A stretch of 64,000 nucleotides of DNA from Anaeramoeba flamelloides (lineage: Eukaryota; Metamonada; Anaeramoebidae): contig JANTQA010000023.1 of NCBI GenBank assembly GCA_027625915.1, positions 5,766,001 through 5,830,000 on the forward strand, in the 5' to 3' direction. This document shows, in pieces, positions 1 to 11,500 of the stretch. The notes beneath the pieces are model-generated. The model worked only from the letters and a program-made list of their open reading frames with translations, did no database searches and was not told the DNA's origin. Both the position numbers and the translations under genes were made by a program. Positions within the stretch are counted from its first letter, which is position 1, and each line of letters opens with the position of its first letter.

Positions 1-250
1 ATTTCAGCATCGAGCTTGAATTGTCACTATCGTTTTCGTTTTCAGAAAAGGTCATGTTGGAAAAGTCAGTTAAAAAGTTGTTCTGGCCGATATGGTTAAA
101 GTGTAAAGTTTCCATATAATTATATGTTTCTCGAAGCGGAGAGGATTCAAATTCAAAATCGCTATTAGGTGGTGGCTGAATAATGTTCATCACAGAAGAA
201 ATTGATCTTATGGAAAACTCGTCGGACGATGGTTCACTTGGGAAGTTCAT
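1..250 (-). CDS. 5' end of an unrecognised gene, running off the window
   Basis: An open frame starts with ATG at 248-250 on the minus strand and stays open to position 1 for 83 codons. It begins MNFPSEPSSDEFSIRSI and is rich in Ser, Asn, Phe and acidic residues (SENENDSDNSSS near the window edge), like the unstructured head of a nuclear or regulatory protein. Its base composition is clearly richer in G and C than the flanking DNA, which supports coding. No domain is visible in the part present and I do not recognise the family. The upstream side (251-430) is T-rich and reads like a 5' leader. The gene may have more exons upstream, because short exon-like islands lie at about 640-960 on the same strand. 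The start codon choice is therefore provisional. Confidence 0.6.
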   Translation of the reverse strand, partial: MNFPSEPSSDEFSIRSISSVMNIIQPPPNSDFEFESSPLRETYNYMETLHFNHIGQNNFLTDFSNMTFSENENDSDNSSSMLK

Positions 251-3200
251 AGAAATCTTTTTTTTTTTGTCTTTTCTTGTTGTTTTTTTTTGCTTATGGT
301 GATGTTTTTTTTAAGTGGCTGATCTTGTTTAATTGGAAAAATGGAAGGTACTTTTACTACTTGTTGTTTGGGTGTATTTTCGTTTTTGTTTGTTGCCAAA
401 AGAACAATTTTTTGTTTTTAAAAAAGAAAAAATTCAAATACTAAAATTTTGAACACCAAAAACCCAAAGAAGGTTAATTTGTAGAAACTTTTTAACGAGT
501 AAAATGTTTTGTAGGTTTAAACACCAACAGTAATGGGTTGGAATCAAAAAATCAAAACAGCGTTTCAAAGTTGAAAAGAAAAGAAAAAAAATGATGAAAT
601 TATTTTTTTCTCGACAAAAAAAGAATTTGAAATAAAATAAAACATACCCAATTTTTCTCAAGACTTTTAAAAAATTTTCTCTTGAAAATACTAGTTTTGC
701 GCAATTGAACATCTGAAAATTGCAATGGGTATCATTTTTTTCATTCAATTATCGAATATTGATCTTCAAACCATTGAATTGGATAACAAGAACGATCAAA
801 AATATATTCCAGATTCCCTAAAAAGGGAACTTTAAGTTCGGATGAAAACATCGACAATTTAAAACATTAGTTATTGCGTTCGCTCTTGAAAATTTGAAAT
901 CTGTTAAATTCAGCTTTGGTTTATTGGATTATTCAAATTGAAGATCGTAAATTCAAATATCACCTTTGATCCTCTCATTTTTACCACAATTTTTTTTTTT
1001 TAAAAATTATTTCTGATCTGATTGTCAATTTTATTTTTTTTTTCGATCAATAATCTGATCGTGAATAAAAGAGAAAACACTAAAAACCATCATTTTCTTC
1101 TTTTAAAACAAAATTTGTTTTTGAATGATTTTTCTCTTTTTATTTTTTTTTGTTAAAAATGTCTATTTTTTAAAACGAAAAAATGAACAAAAATATTTTA
1201 AGGTAGCTGATATAAAACAAAATTAAGTAACAGAAATACCTGATTGTAATCTTTGTTAAAAAAATGTCCAAAAACTACCTTCTAATCGAAATCCTTCCCA
1301 AATTTTTCAAGACTTGGTTTGTTATTGAAAAGTGTAAATCTGTAAAAATTAAAACGAATGAGACTCAATCATAGTTCTCAAAGATATATATATATATATA
1401 TATGGATCTGTCAGTTGTTATTGCTAATCAAGATAGAAAACAAGATTTCTTTGTTAATGGGGAAAGTATTAATATTCTTCTATCATTTATGCATGGTCTA
1501 ACCTAAAATAATGTTTAATTTCATTTTTTTAATATGTTTGTTATCAAAAAGCCTATTCAAAAATAAAAAAATGATTTTACCTTTACTAGTTTCAAAAAGT
1601 AATATTATTTAAAATTTTCTAAATTTCAGGATAATCCACAAATGAAAATTATATTATTAAGACAGTAGTTTAAATAATAAATTTTCTTTTCACCAATGAA
1701 AGAAAATATTAATATATCTAAAAATAGACTATTTTTGTTCTGGGCAACATTTATCTGATCTTTGATTTTTATTATTAATTTTTTTATTGAACTCATTTTA
1801 AAAAAGAATTGCTCAAAAACTTTTTAATAGTGCCGAAAAATGGAAATGTTGAAGTTTTATTAGATTTCTTTATTTCATTTGAAATCATTTTGGTCACACT
1901 TTTTGAAAATGACTCCACTGAATCAAAAGAGGAATTAAATTAAAAATAATAACAAATTTAAATTATTGTTTTTTTTATATTCATTTGGAAAATTATAGTT
2001 TAAGGTCTATGTTTCAAAATGGAAATGGGTGTTATGCGTTCTCTAAACAGTAGTTAGGAGTTGGTAAATCTAACAAAGTTTTTTCTAGTTATATCTCGAA
2101 AGTAAAAAATGAATTATTTTTACCAAAATTGTCTAATCTCTTTTCTGTTATGTCTTCATATCAAGAAATCAAAAAGAGGATCGAAAAAAAAACTAGCTTT
2201 TTGAGAAAATTTTCCTTTAGAACAATTTTTCAAACCCTGATACCTTGTTTAGTTTTTTTAGGTTTTTTTATGATTAGAGAAAGTGATTTAAGAGGGGGTT
2301 AAAAGTTGTTCTAAAGGGCAAAAATGTAGGAAATTTGTATTTTTTGGTGACTAAAAACTTGCTATTTCCTACAAAGATATATTTTGATAATAAGACAACG
2401 GATAGGTTTGGTATTGTATTGAAATCCACTAAAATTCCCATTTCCAAAAATAGAAAGATCATTTTTTCATTCAATTCTGACATAATTATTTTTTTTAAAA
2501 ATATCAAAAATAAAGACTAATTTTTGTAAAATTTTATTTCTCAAAGATTCCTTTCTTAAAAATTCTTAAAAATATTCCCGTCATAAAATAAACAATTTGT
2601 TTTGATCCTAAAAAATAAGTTTTGAGAGAAACAAGACAAACAAAAAAATTTTAAACATAGAAATAAAATGAAATGTTTGATAAGTTTGGAAAGATATCCT
2701 TTCTGTTCAAATAATAAAATCGATGAGATACTATATAGCAAAACAGTTGTTGAGAACTATAATTTTTAGAAAAAACAAAAAGAATCAAAATCAAAAAAAT
2801 TAAGAGAAAACCACAACTCTTTTAAATGAATTAATGTGATTTCTGGAGAAACAGAACAATCCATGTAATTCAATGATCAAAAATAATTGAAAATGTCATC
2901 TTTTAAAGTTAGAGTTATTTATTGAAAGTGTTTAAAAATTATCATCATTTTTTCATGTTAGATAATTTCTGTTATTTTTCTTTTTCATTTTTGCCTTTCT
3001 TAGCAAGGTGTTCAAGTTATGGTATCTCAAAATTTCTTTTTCATTTTTCATTAAAAAAATAACACATAAAATACAATTTTGATCCTAATAGGAGAATATT
3101 TTATAAATCCCCTCTTTCTCATTTTAAATGATTTTCAATATAAAGCTGCTGAGACTATTTGATAAATCCGAAACGTAGTCGTTAAGTAAACCCCTTCAAA

Positions 3201-3374
3201 ATAACTTTATTTCAAACAAAAAATAATTATATAAAAATAAAAACCATTCCCACTATCCATATTTATTTAAATTTGATAAAAAAACCTAATTAAAAGAAAT
3301 GGACTCAAATTAAATTTAATTATGTTGGAAAAAATTGGATTAATCTATTTTTTGTTCCAATTTTACAAATTACA
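251..3374. other. AT-rich intergenic DNA
   Basis: Mostly poly-A/T-rich DNA with no open frame that looks coding. Two things stand out. Around 640-960 on the minus strand there are islands with better codon character and splice-like borders. One runs from a TTTTCAG at about 710 to a GTATGT at about 650, and one follows a CTTTTTAG at about 820. They could be upstream exons of the partial gene at 1-250, but I could not join them in frame. An (AT)n run lies at 1385-1404. The rest holds nothing I can name. Confidence 0.5.
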
Positions 3375-4850
3375 TCAATTTGCTCTTTTTTTTTTTGTTG
3401 CTTGATTTTCTTCTTTCTTTTTTTCGCCATTCTGTTTTTCGTCATTCTTACTTTCTTCTTTTTCTTCCTTTTCTTCTTCTTTTCCTTTTTTTTCTCCCTT
3501 TCCTTCTTCTTTTTCTTCTTCTTTTTCTTCTTTCTTTTTTTCGTTCTTATCTTTTTTTGTTTTTTTTTTATTTGCTTTTTCTTCTTCTTCTTCTTCTTCT
3601 TGATCTTCATCATCTTCTTCTTCATCTTCATCTTCATTTTTCTTCTTATCAACGTCTTCATCTGAGTTTTCTTCTGAATCCAAAACAAATTCAGGATCTG
3701 AGCTTTCATATTCACTTTCATCATCATCATCATCATCATCATCTTCTTCATTGCCATCACCATTTTTATTCTTTTCTGATTCATCGTTGTTTTCTTCATC
3801 GTTTTCTCCTTCAAATTCTGATTCCTCGCTTGACTCTGAGCCACTTGAAAATTGGTCAATATTTAAAATAGTCAAATTGATGCTCTTTCGATTTCTTAAT
3901 CGAGTTTTCACTACATTGTTTTGATCGAGAGATGCTGCTTCTTTTTTTTTTTCAAGTCTTTCTTTCACGATTTGTGCTTCCTTTTTTGTTAATTTTTTTC
4001 GATCAATCTTTGCTTCCTTGAGCATCTTTTCAAGCTTTTTAATTGCACTTTTGGTTTTTAAATCTTTAATGCCCCGAAGTTTGTACATCCAACCAATCAT
4101 TTGAAAAAATTTCTTTAATCGTTCAAGTCTTTTTTCGTATTTGTTTTTAACAGGTGACTCAGGTTCCTTACGTTTACGTGGTGATTCCTTTTCGTTTGCG
4201 TCTTCCTTCTTTTCTTCTTCAATTTTTTTCTCTTTTTGATCTTCTTTTTCCTTTTTATTCTTTTTTGTTTTTTTCTTTTTCTTCTTTTCTTTTTTCTTTT
4301 TCTCCTTCTTTTCTTTCTTTTTTTTTTGAACACTCTTTTCTTTTTTATCGATTTTTTCATCCTTTTCATCCTCTTCTTTTTCTCCTTTTTCTTCCTTTTC
4401 TTTATCTTCATTTTTTTTTTCCTTTTTTTCCTTCTCATAGTCTTGATCACTCTTTTCTTTTTTATCGATTTTTTCATCCTTTTCATCTTCTTTTTCCTTT
4501 TTTTCTTCTTCCTTTTTTTTTTCTTTAACTTCTTCTTCATCTTCTTCTTTTTCTCCTTCTTCTTCTTTTTCTCCTTTTTCTTCTTTCTTTTTTTCTTCTT
4601 CTTTTTCCTTCTTTTCTTTGTTCTCATCTTCTTCCTTGGTGTCTTTCTTTTTCTTCTTTTTTCTAAATTGCTTTTTGTAGATCTTTTTGATTAACTTTTT
4701 TGTTTTTTTGGAATCCACAGTTTTTTTGTTAATCTTTTCTTCAATTAATTGTTTTTGGACTTCCTCAACATTTAACTTTGTTAAGTCTTCCTCACTGAAA
4801 CCACTTAGAATTTTAATAATTAATTCTTGGATTTTTGCTTTTTTGCTCAT
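3375..4850 (-). CDS. HIRIP3: HIRIP3-like H2A/H2B histone chaperone
   Basis: Intronless frame of 491 residues, starting at ATG 4848-4850 and ending in TGA. The identification rests on residues about 237-322. A stretch of basic helices there (RLERLKKFFQMIGW, then LKTKSAIKKLEKMLKEAKI) is followed by EAASLDQNNVV, which matches the conserved C-terminal region of HIRIP3 (EVASLD.ANII in animals). Residues about 3-60 form a DEK_C-like helical head, also found in HIRIP3. The two are joined by about 170 residues of Lys/Glu repeat. In that linker a segment around KDEKIDKKEKS occurs twice (about residues 123 and 162). The tail is acidic, with a run of Asp at about 370-377, as expected for a histone-binding CHZ-type chaperone. 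HIRIP3 is known to bind H2A/H2B and HIRA in the nucleus. Human HIRIP3 is of similar total length (about 556), so the architecture fits. The main doubt is the extreme low complexity. Confidence 0.72.
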   Translation of the reverse strand: MSKKAKIQELIIKILSGFSEEDLTKLNVEEVQKQLIEEKINKKTVDSKKTKKLIKKIYKKQFRKKKKKKDTKEEDENKEKKEKEEEKKKEEKGEKEEEGEKEEDEEEVKEKKKEEEKKEKEDEKDEKIDKKEKSDQDYEKEKKEKKNEDKEKEEKGEKEEDEKDEKIDKKEKSVQKKKKEKKEKKKKEKKKKKKTKKNKKEKEDQKEKKIEEEKKEDANEKESPRKRKEPESPVKNKYEKRLERLKKFFQMIGWMYKLRGIKDLKTKSAIKKLEKMLKEAKIDRKKLTKKEAQIVKERLEKKKEAASLDQNNVVKTRLRNRKSINLTILNIDQFSSGSESSEESEFEGENDEENNDESEKNKNGDGNEEDDDDDDDDESEYESSDPEFVLDSEENSDEDVDKKKNEDEDEEEDDEDQEEEEEEEKANKKKTKKDKNEKKKEEKEEEKEEGKGEKKGKEEEKEEKEESKNDEKQNGEKKKEENQATKKKRAN

Positions 4851-7800
4851 CTGTTCGAAAATAAAAAAATTAAATAAAATAAAAAAAAATGATTGTTAAA
4901 AATGACTTTTTTATTAATATGTTTTTTCAAGAGTTGGTATCGAAAAACCCTGAAGAAAGTAGAAAAACTTCGTGTGATCCCTGTTAAGAATTGTTGTTTT
5001 GGTTCTTAACTGATCCATATCCTTATTATGGGTTTTAAGGTGTACACGATCTGAAAAAATTATTTCGAAAAAAAAATTATCATTTGTCAATTTTTCACTT
5101 TTAGATAACTTCAATTAGAATAAACTTGATTAATTAATAAAAGAACTTGGATCAATTATTATTTTTAAATATTACAAATTCAAGTTGCAAAATCCAATTT
5201 TCCAGGTTCTATTAAGATTTTTTTGAAATTTAAGACAGTCAGTTCCATTTTTAAGGCACAAACTTTCATGGAAAAAAAAAACACAATAAAAATCTCAAAT
5301 TAAGACACAAAATTCAAATTCGAGGAAAAATAATTTGTGTAAAAAAAAAAGTCGAAAAAAAGAGAATTTAATTTGAGATTTTTTTGTCCATTAAATTTTG
5401 TTGAAAGTTTGTGTCTTGAAAGTGGAACGGACTGTATGTAAAAAATTTATATATATTTTTTTTTTCACAATTAAGCAATTAAAATCATAGATTTTAAAAG
5501 CACTTTGCAATTAATAAACATCTTTCAAATAAGGAATCAATTATTTTGACTATTAAAGAATTATATATTTCAAAAATTAGAATAAAAACGGATTTTATCT
5601 TTTCCAGGATTCAAAAGAATAGAGTAAAATCAGATAGATTGTACTTGAATCTTTTAAATTAAAAAAAAATATAGGTAATCTATGGACACTTACAATAATT
5701 ACCATATGAATTTTTTTCCCCTCTATTTCAGTTTTATTAGATGATTATAGCATTTTCAAAACTAATAGTTATTATCTATCTTCAATAAAAGACCCTACAC
5801 TTTGAATTAAAGTAAATTTCACCCCTTAGGTTATTTGGTATTAACCCTCAAAAAAAAAACCCTTTTTTTCAACCCTTGAGTACTCAAAAGAAGGTGATAA
5901 GATAAAAACTATAAATAAAATAGTCTTATGAATTTGAAGTTCCGAAATTTTGAATATATTGTAATTAAACTTCGTAACATATATGAAAGGTTACTGTAAG
6001 TAGTATTTTTGTCTAACTAAAATGTTTTAATTTTATTTTTTCATACTAATGTGTTCAAAAAAGAAATTTTACTTTTTTTCCAAAATAAAAATTGATTTGT
6101 CTTAGTCGAATAGGTTGGAAGGAAATTTCATAAAAAATTGTGATTTTTAGAGTTAAAGACCATAATTTTATATTAATTATCTCTTTATTTGGTACTTTTA
6201 ACATTTATTTATTTATTTTTTTCTAAAATTAAAGATTATCGATATTTTAATATTATGTGTAATTTGAATTGTATTATTCAAACAAGAAAAATGAATTTGA
6301 AGATTCTCAATTAAAATAAATACAAAATATTGCTATTTTTTGTATTTTGTGGATTTTTAAAAGAACAATTATTGATAAGAAAAAAAATTTGAGATTTTCA
6401 AACAAAATATAGATAAATTTAAAAATCAAATAATTTTGATAATAGACCTGTATCTACTCAAATTATTGGAATAATGTATTAATATAATTGAAGTATATTA
6501 AATAACTGTTTGGAATAATTTGGATAGACCAAGAGACAAGATAATTTTTGTTTTAAAACTGTTTCAAGATAAATTTTGAATTGTGCAAATATTTTTACAA
6601 AAAGACTCAATATTGAAAAAAAGGAAAAGAAAAAAAAAACCTATATTTTGAACTGTATTTATAGATTCAACATTCTTTTAAATCACTAACTTTTTTTTGA
6701 CTCTTAAAAAGTTTATTTTATATATATATTTTATGAATAATTCACAAATAAAAGGGAAATATAAGTTTCAATTAAAAGGCCGAAAATTAAACTATTTCAC
6801 AATTAAATACTTTACAACCTATTAGTTTTATAGTCATCAATTAATATTATGGATAAAATAGTAAAATTTATTTATTGAACTGGTATTAAAATTAATACCA
6901 CTTTGAAGATATATTAATGAAGACCCAAAATAACAATCTTACATAAAACTCAAGATATTTTTTTTTTCTTTCATTCTTTCTGGACTCTACACCTTAATGA
7001 ATCTTATTCATTTTTTTACCGAAGTTCAACCCTAAACTTATTTTCACAAAGAATTAATTATACTTGATAAAAAAACCTTCACAATCAGCTTTAGTTAAAT
7101 GAGTTAACATTTTCAAAAAAATCATTTTTTCTAATTCAATTTTCAGTAAAATATTTTTTCTATTTTATAATCTCTTATTTGCTTACAGAATATCGACTTT
7201 CTACGAAATAATTTATTAATAACATTGAAATACCCTACCTGGTTTAATAATTTGGCAATATCCAACCTTTTTTTTTTTTTTTTTTTTTTTAAACTTTTCT
7301 CAATACTATTGATTTAGCATTTTTTTCATCAAAGTTAAAGAAATCTAACATCTTTTAAAGTATGAGTCTTAATATATCTAAAGAGAATATTTCTTTTACG
7401 GATAACAATACATTATTGATTATAATCATTATTAAGCTAAATATTCTTTTTTAAAAAATATTTTTTTTTAGAGAATTTACTTAATAAAAATTATTTTTAC
7501 TACTATTTAAAATTTGAAATTTAACTCCAAAAGGTCCAAAATCAAAATCCCCAGATATCCAGAAAAGAGTTCCCAAAATGATTCCATTTTTGGAATTGTT
7601 ATTATCTCAAAAATGAAAATTTTGGAATCATAATATTAAAATGATCCCCATGAAATCAATTGTTATCAAGCATTTTCCACTTTTTAAAGTCCCTTTGAAG
7701 TATAATTTTTCCAAAACATTAAAAATTATTTTATTCAAATTCCACAGAATCAAAAAAAGAATTTTTATTTGGTACCAAAACACCAGAAAAAAAAAGAAGA

Positions 7801-8569
7801 AGAATCTTTTGATTACATTTCAAAGTAAAATGATTTTCTTATCAGATATTAACTTAAAAACACCATAATGAGTTGAAGAAAAGATGATGAAAACTAAAAT
7901 TTTAAGAAGAAAAACCTTAAATATTTATTTTTTAGAAATATGAAATTCTTTTTGAAAATAAAAAAAAAAAAATTATTAATTATTAAATTTTGTAAATGAT
8001 GCGATTCCTTAAAAAACCGAATTAAAACCAGAAATGAGTTGAGATTTATCATTGGAAGAAAAAAGGAATTCTTTGATTCCATATAATCAAAAAAAGAATT
8101 ATTTGAGTTTATTTTCAAAAAAGTATCAAAATGTGAACTCTGATCATGAATATTCCTTTTCATTTTAAAATATTATATACTTGAGGAAAACGTGTAAAGT
8201 TAATCGAAATTCAAGTAAAAAGTAAGAGAAGTAAGTTGTAAAAAATATCTTTTTAAATTTACTATATTTTTCAAAAATATAGAATACTTTTTGATTCAAT
8301 CTATGCTTTTAAGATTTTCGTAAGAATGATTCATGGTTTTTCCAAGTCCCGAAGGTAGAAAAATTTTTGATGTAATAAAAGTGTATAATTAAGTTTTGTT
8401 TTTTTTTTTGTTTTCGGAAAATAAAATTATTAAAAACAAAAAATCGAAAAGAATTTTATTTATTGAACATAAAAAATAAAATTAAAAAAATAAATTAATA
8501 AAAAAAATAAGCAGTACAAAAATTAGTCAAAAAAAAAAATCAAAATAATTCATAAATAAATAAATCCTT
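4851..8569. other. Intergenic DNA with one family B element
   Basis: Apart from the inverted-repeat element at 5235-5435, this stretch is AT-rich and shows no convincing gene. Open frames at 7641-7868 (plus) and 7894-8163 (minus) are rich in Phe, Asn, Ile and Lys and look like chance frames in AT-rich DNA. A small hairpin-like inversion (TGATTCCATTTTTGGAATTG with TTTTGGAATCATAA) lies at about 7578-7635. A long poly-T run lies at 7269-7290. Confidence 0.5.
5235..5435. mobile_element. Family B inverted-repeat element, copy 1
   Basis: About 200 bp, a near-palindrome. It opens with ACAGTCAGTTCCATTTTTAA and closes with the inverse complement (AGTGGAACGGACTGT). The arms continue inward for about 70 bp (GGCACAAACTTTC..., then AAAATCTCAAATTAAG). 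No coding capacity. Size, long terminal inversions and repeated occurrence in the window (16838, 33521, a worn copy at 25660) fit a MITE, i.e. a non-autonomous DNA transposon. The superfamily is not known, and target-site duplication is unclear, possibly only TA. Confidence 0.8.
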
Positions 8570-11500
8570 TTAATTTTGCTTTTTTAAATGGGATTTTATT
8601 TTTTCTTGTTTTGTTAACTTTAATTTATTTCTAAAAAATTTCGAAATTGGTTTTGCGATTGTAAATAGAAAAATTATTCCAATGACGGGATATAAAATCA
8701 AAAAATAATGAATTGATTTTATAAATCCTATCAAATTGTCAAAATCATAAATTGAAAATATGGTAGAAATTGAATTTGATAAAGTCATTCCAAAAAATAT
8801 TGTACATAGAACATTTCCAATAATTTGGAGGTTATTTGGTAATTTTTCATCCCTATTAATAAAAATTGATTTTATTGTTTTTCGAAAGTTTCGATCAAAA
8901 ATGTCAATTATAAAAGAAAATAATCCGCTCAAATAGAAACAAGCACGTTGGCCATGCCATATACACGTGATAAAGGCAACACCAACTGATGCTAAAAATC
9001 TGTTTTTTTTTGTTGTTGATTCTCTGTAAATACGATAATAAACATTAGATTTCAACCAGGTGTGCATTCGATAATTCCATCTTGCTAAATATTCTCGAGT
9101 GCAAGTTGGGAATTCTGTTTTTAATAAAAATACGCCATTGAATCTATCCCTATAGAGTAATATGAATATTATCAAAGAAATATCATGAAAATTTTTTAAA
9201 AATAATTGTTATGAATAAAGGGTTTAAGATATAAAATTCCGAAAGAACGATTATTTATTGTTCGATTTAATTAAAATGCAATCAGATCTTTATTTCGATC
9301 CATTTTTTATCTTTGATTTTTTTTAAAAAAGTAATAGCGTTAAATCAACATATTTTTATTCTTATTATTATTCTCAAATTTTTGATTTAATATTTAGTAT
9401 CGATCATTAAAAATCAAACAGGAATATGCCAATACACATAGACACATAAATTATTAAAAATGTTTAAAATTCAAAGATCGGCCCCTGTTTTAGTATATAT
9501 CAATAAAATTAACAAACCACTATTTAAATATATTATGAAGTGGGGAAAGTGTAAATTTATTGGAAACTTTGTTTCTGCCAAAGGTGTCCAAAAAAAAATA
9601 ATCCAAATATCAATTATTCTTGATAATTGGCATTTAAAGAATGAACAAAAGAAACAAGTAGAATAATACACATCAAAGAATAGTTGATATCCTTATGAAG
9701 CAAATATAATAAATCAATAGATTTTCTTAAAAATTTCAAATTAAAAGTTCTTAGTTTATATCATTGAAAAAAACTACAATGTTCATTGTGATCTTTAATT
9801 GAAGATCCAAAGAAAATTCCAATAGAAATCAATATGATTTTTCTACAACAATCTTCACGATTTCAGCAACATTAGAACAAGACATTTTTACTCAGTGTCC
9901 ATATAGATCTTGTAATAAAAAAAAAAAATTTGCAAAACAATTAAGTGTAATGAAAAATAGAAAAAAAGTAAATTGTGCAGAAATGTGAAAAAATGATTTC
10001 ATTTGTAAAATTTCATTAGATTTAATGATTTAAGGATATAATTATAAACTTATAAAATGTGCTGTGATTGAAATCTTTCAAAGTTATGAATTTAATTGTT
10101 ATGTATCAAAATCCAAAAAAAAAAAAAAGTATAAAAGAAAAAAAATTATTCTATTTACCATTTTTGAGAACCCTTTTCATCATATCCATTAAAACTAAAT
10201 CCACAAATCTTATTATGTCCTTCAGTATATATAAATGCACCATAATATCTTGAACGGTAAGTAAATCCCAAAATATAAACAACCCAGAATTTATACCAAA
10301 ACGGTTTGATATAAAAGTTTGGATCTTTATAAAGGTCGAAATTATAGATTGAAGAAAGTTTAAGGAACGTAAATAAAAAGAACATTGAATAAAAAAATCC
10401 CAATAACCCTTGTAACATTCCATCCTAATAAAAAAAAAAAATTAAATTTTCATTTTATTCATAATTAGAAATTATAATTATATTTTCAATTTAAAGTCAT
10501 CAATATTTTAAAGATTTATATATCTATATATATATATATCGCCTATGTGCCCAAGATCGATGATCTACGATTTTCAAAATTTTAACATTTTTGAATTATA
10601 TTCCCAGGATATAATAAAATTAGATATTTTCTAGAGGTGAAGAAGGATATAGATTTTGATATCTCCCTTAAAAAAAATTTGAAATGGTTAAAATTTTGAA
10701 AAATAGTCAAAAGCCAATTTGAGGATATAAGACATACACATACATATATAACTTGAGCAAATAAAAAATAATAATAAAAAAAAAAAAGTAATTTTTACAA
10801 ATTTTTTAACTGGTTTGCCATTTTTTGGTACTTTCCCCTTAAAAATGTCGCCTTTAATAAAATCTTGATAAGGTTTAAAGTCGATTATTGGCCCCATTGA
10901 TAAAGCTCCAAAATAATAAATAAAGGAAAAATATTCGACTAAAGAGGGTATCTTTTTCACCATTAATTCTTTTTCTCGAAATTCAAAATCTTTAGGATCC
11001 TTTTTTTGGCCATCATATATACTCCAACTTAAACTAATCAATTTTAAGCATTCAAACATTAATGGCCCGGTGATATCTAATGTGTGAGCACTGCCATGTG
11101 CGTTTTTTGCTTTCAGGTGGCTATTTATTATATAATAACGATAAAGTATAATTTTGTTAATTTTTTTAATTTTTGGGATTAGTTGTTATCATTTTGTCAA
11201 ACTTTTTAAAATAAAACCTCAATAATAATAATAGCTTTGATTTAAAGCTCATTAATAAAATGAACCAAAAATAATTTGTGAATTTAGTCACCCTCATCAT
11301 TGTTTTTGGTTTACTTTTATTTATTTAAAAGCTGTATTAAACCCGAGAAAAAATTAATTTGATTTTTTCAAATTTAAATTTTTATTAATAAAGAGGTTAG
11401 TAAAATAAAAATTTAAAAAAAAATGAAAAGAACAGGACAACAGGCGTTTAGAGATAAACCCAAATTTAAAATTGATTCTTTTTTTTTTTTGATGTGGGGG

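Noticed and set aside
3380-4899. Long Phe/Leu-rich frames opposite the HIRIP3-like gene
   Set aside because: They are the reverse complement of Lys/Glu repeat (TTC/TTT runs) and have no independent codon signal.
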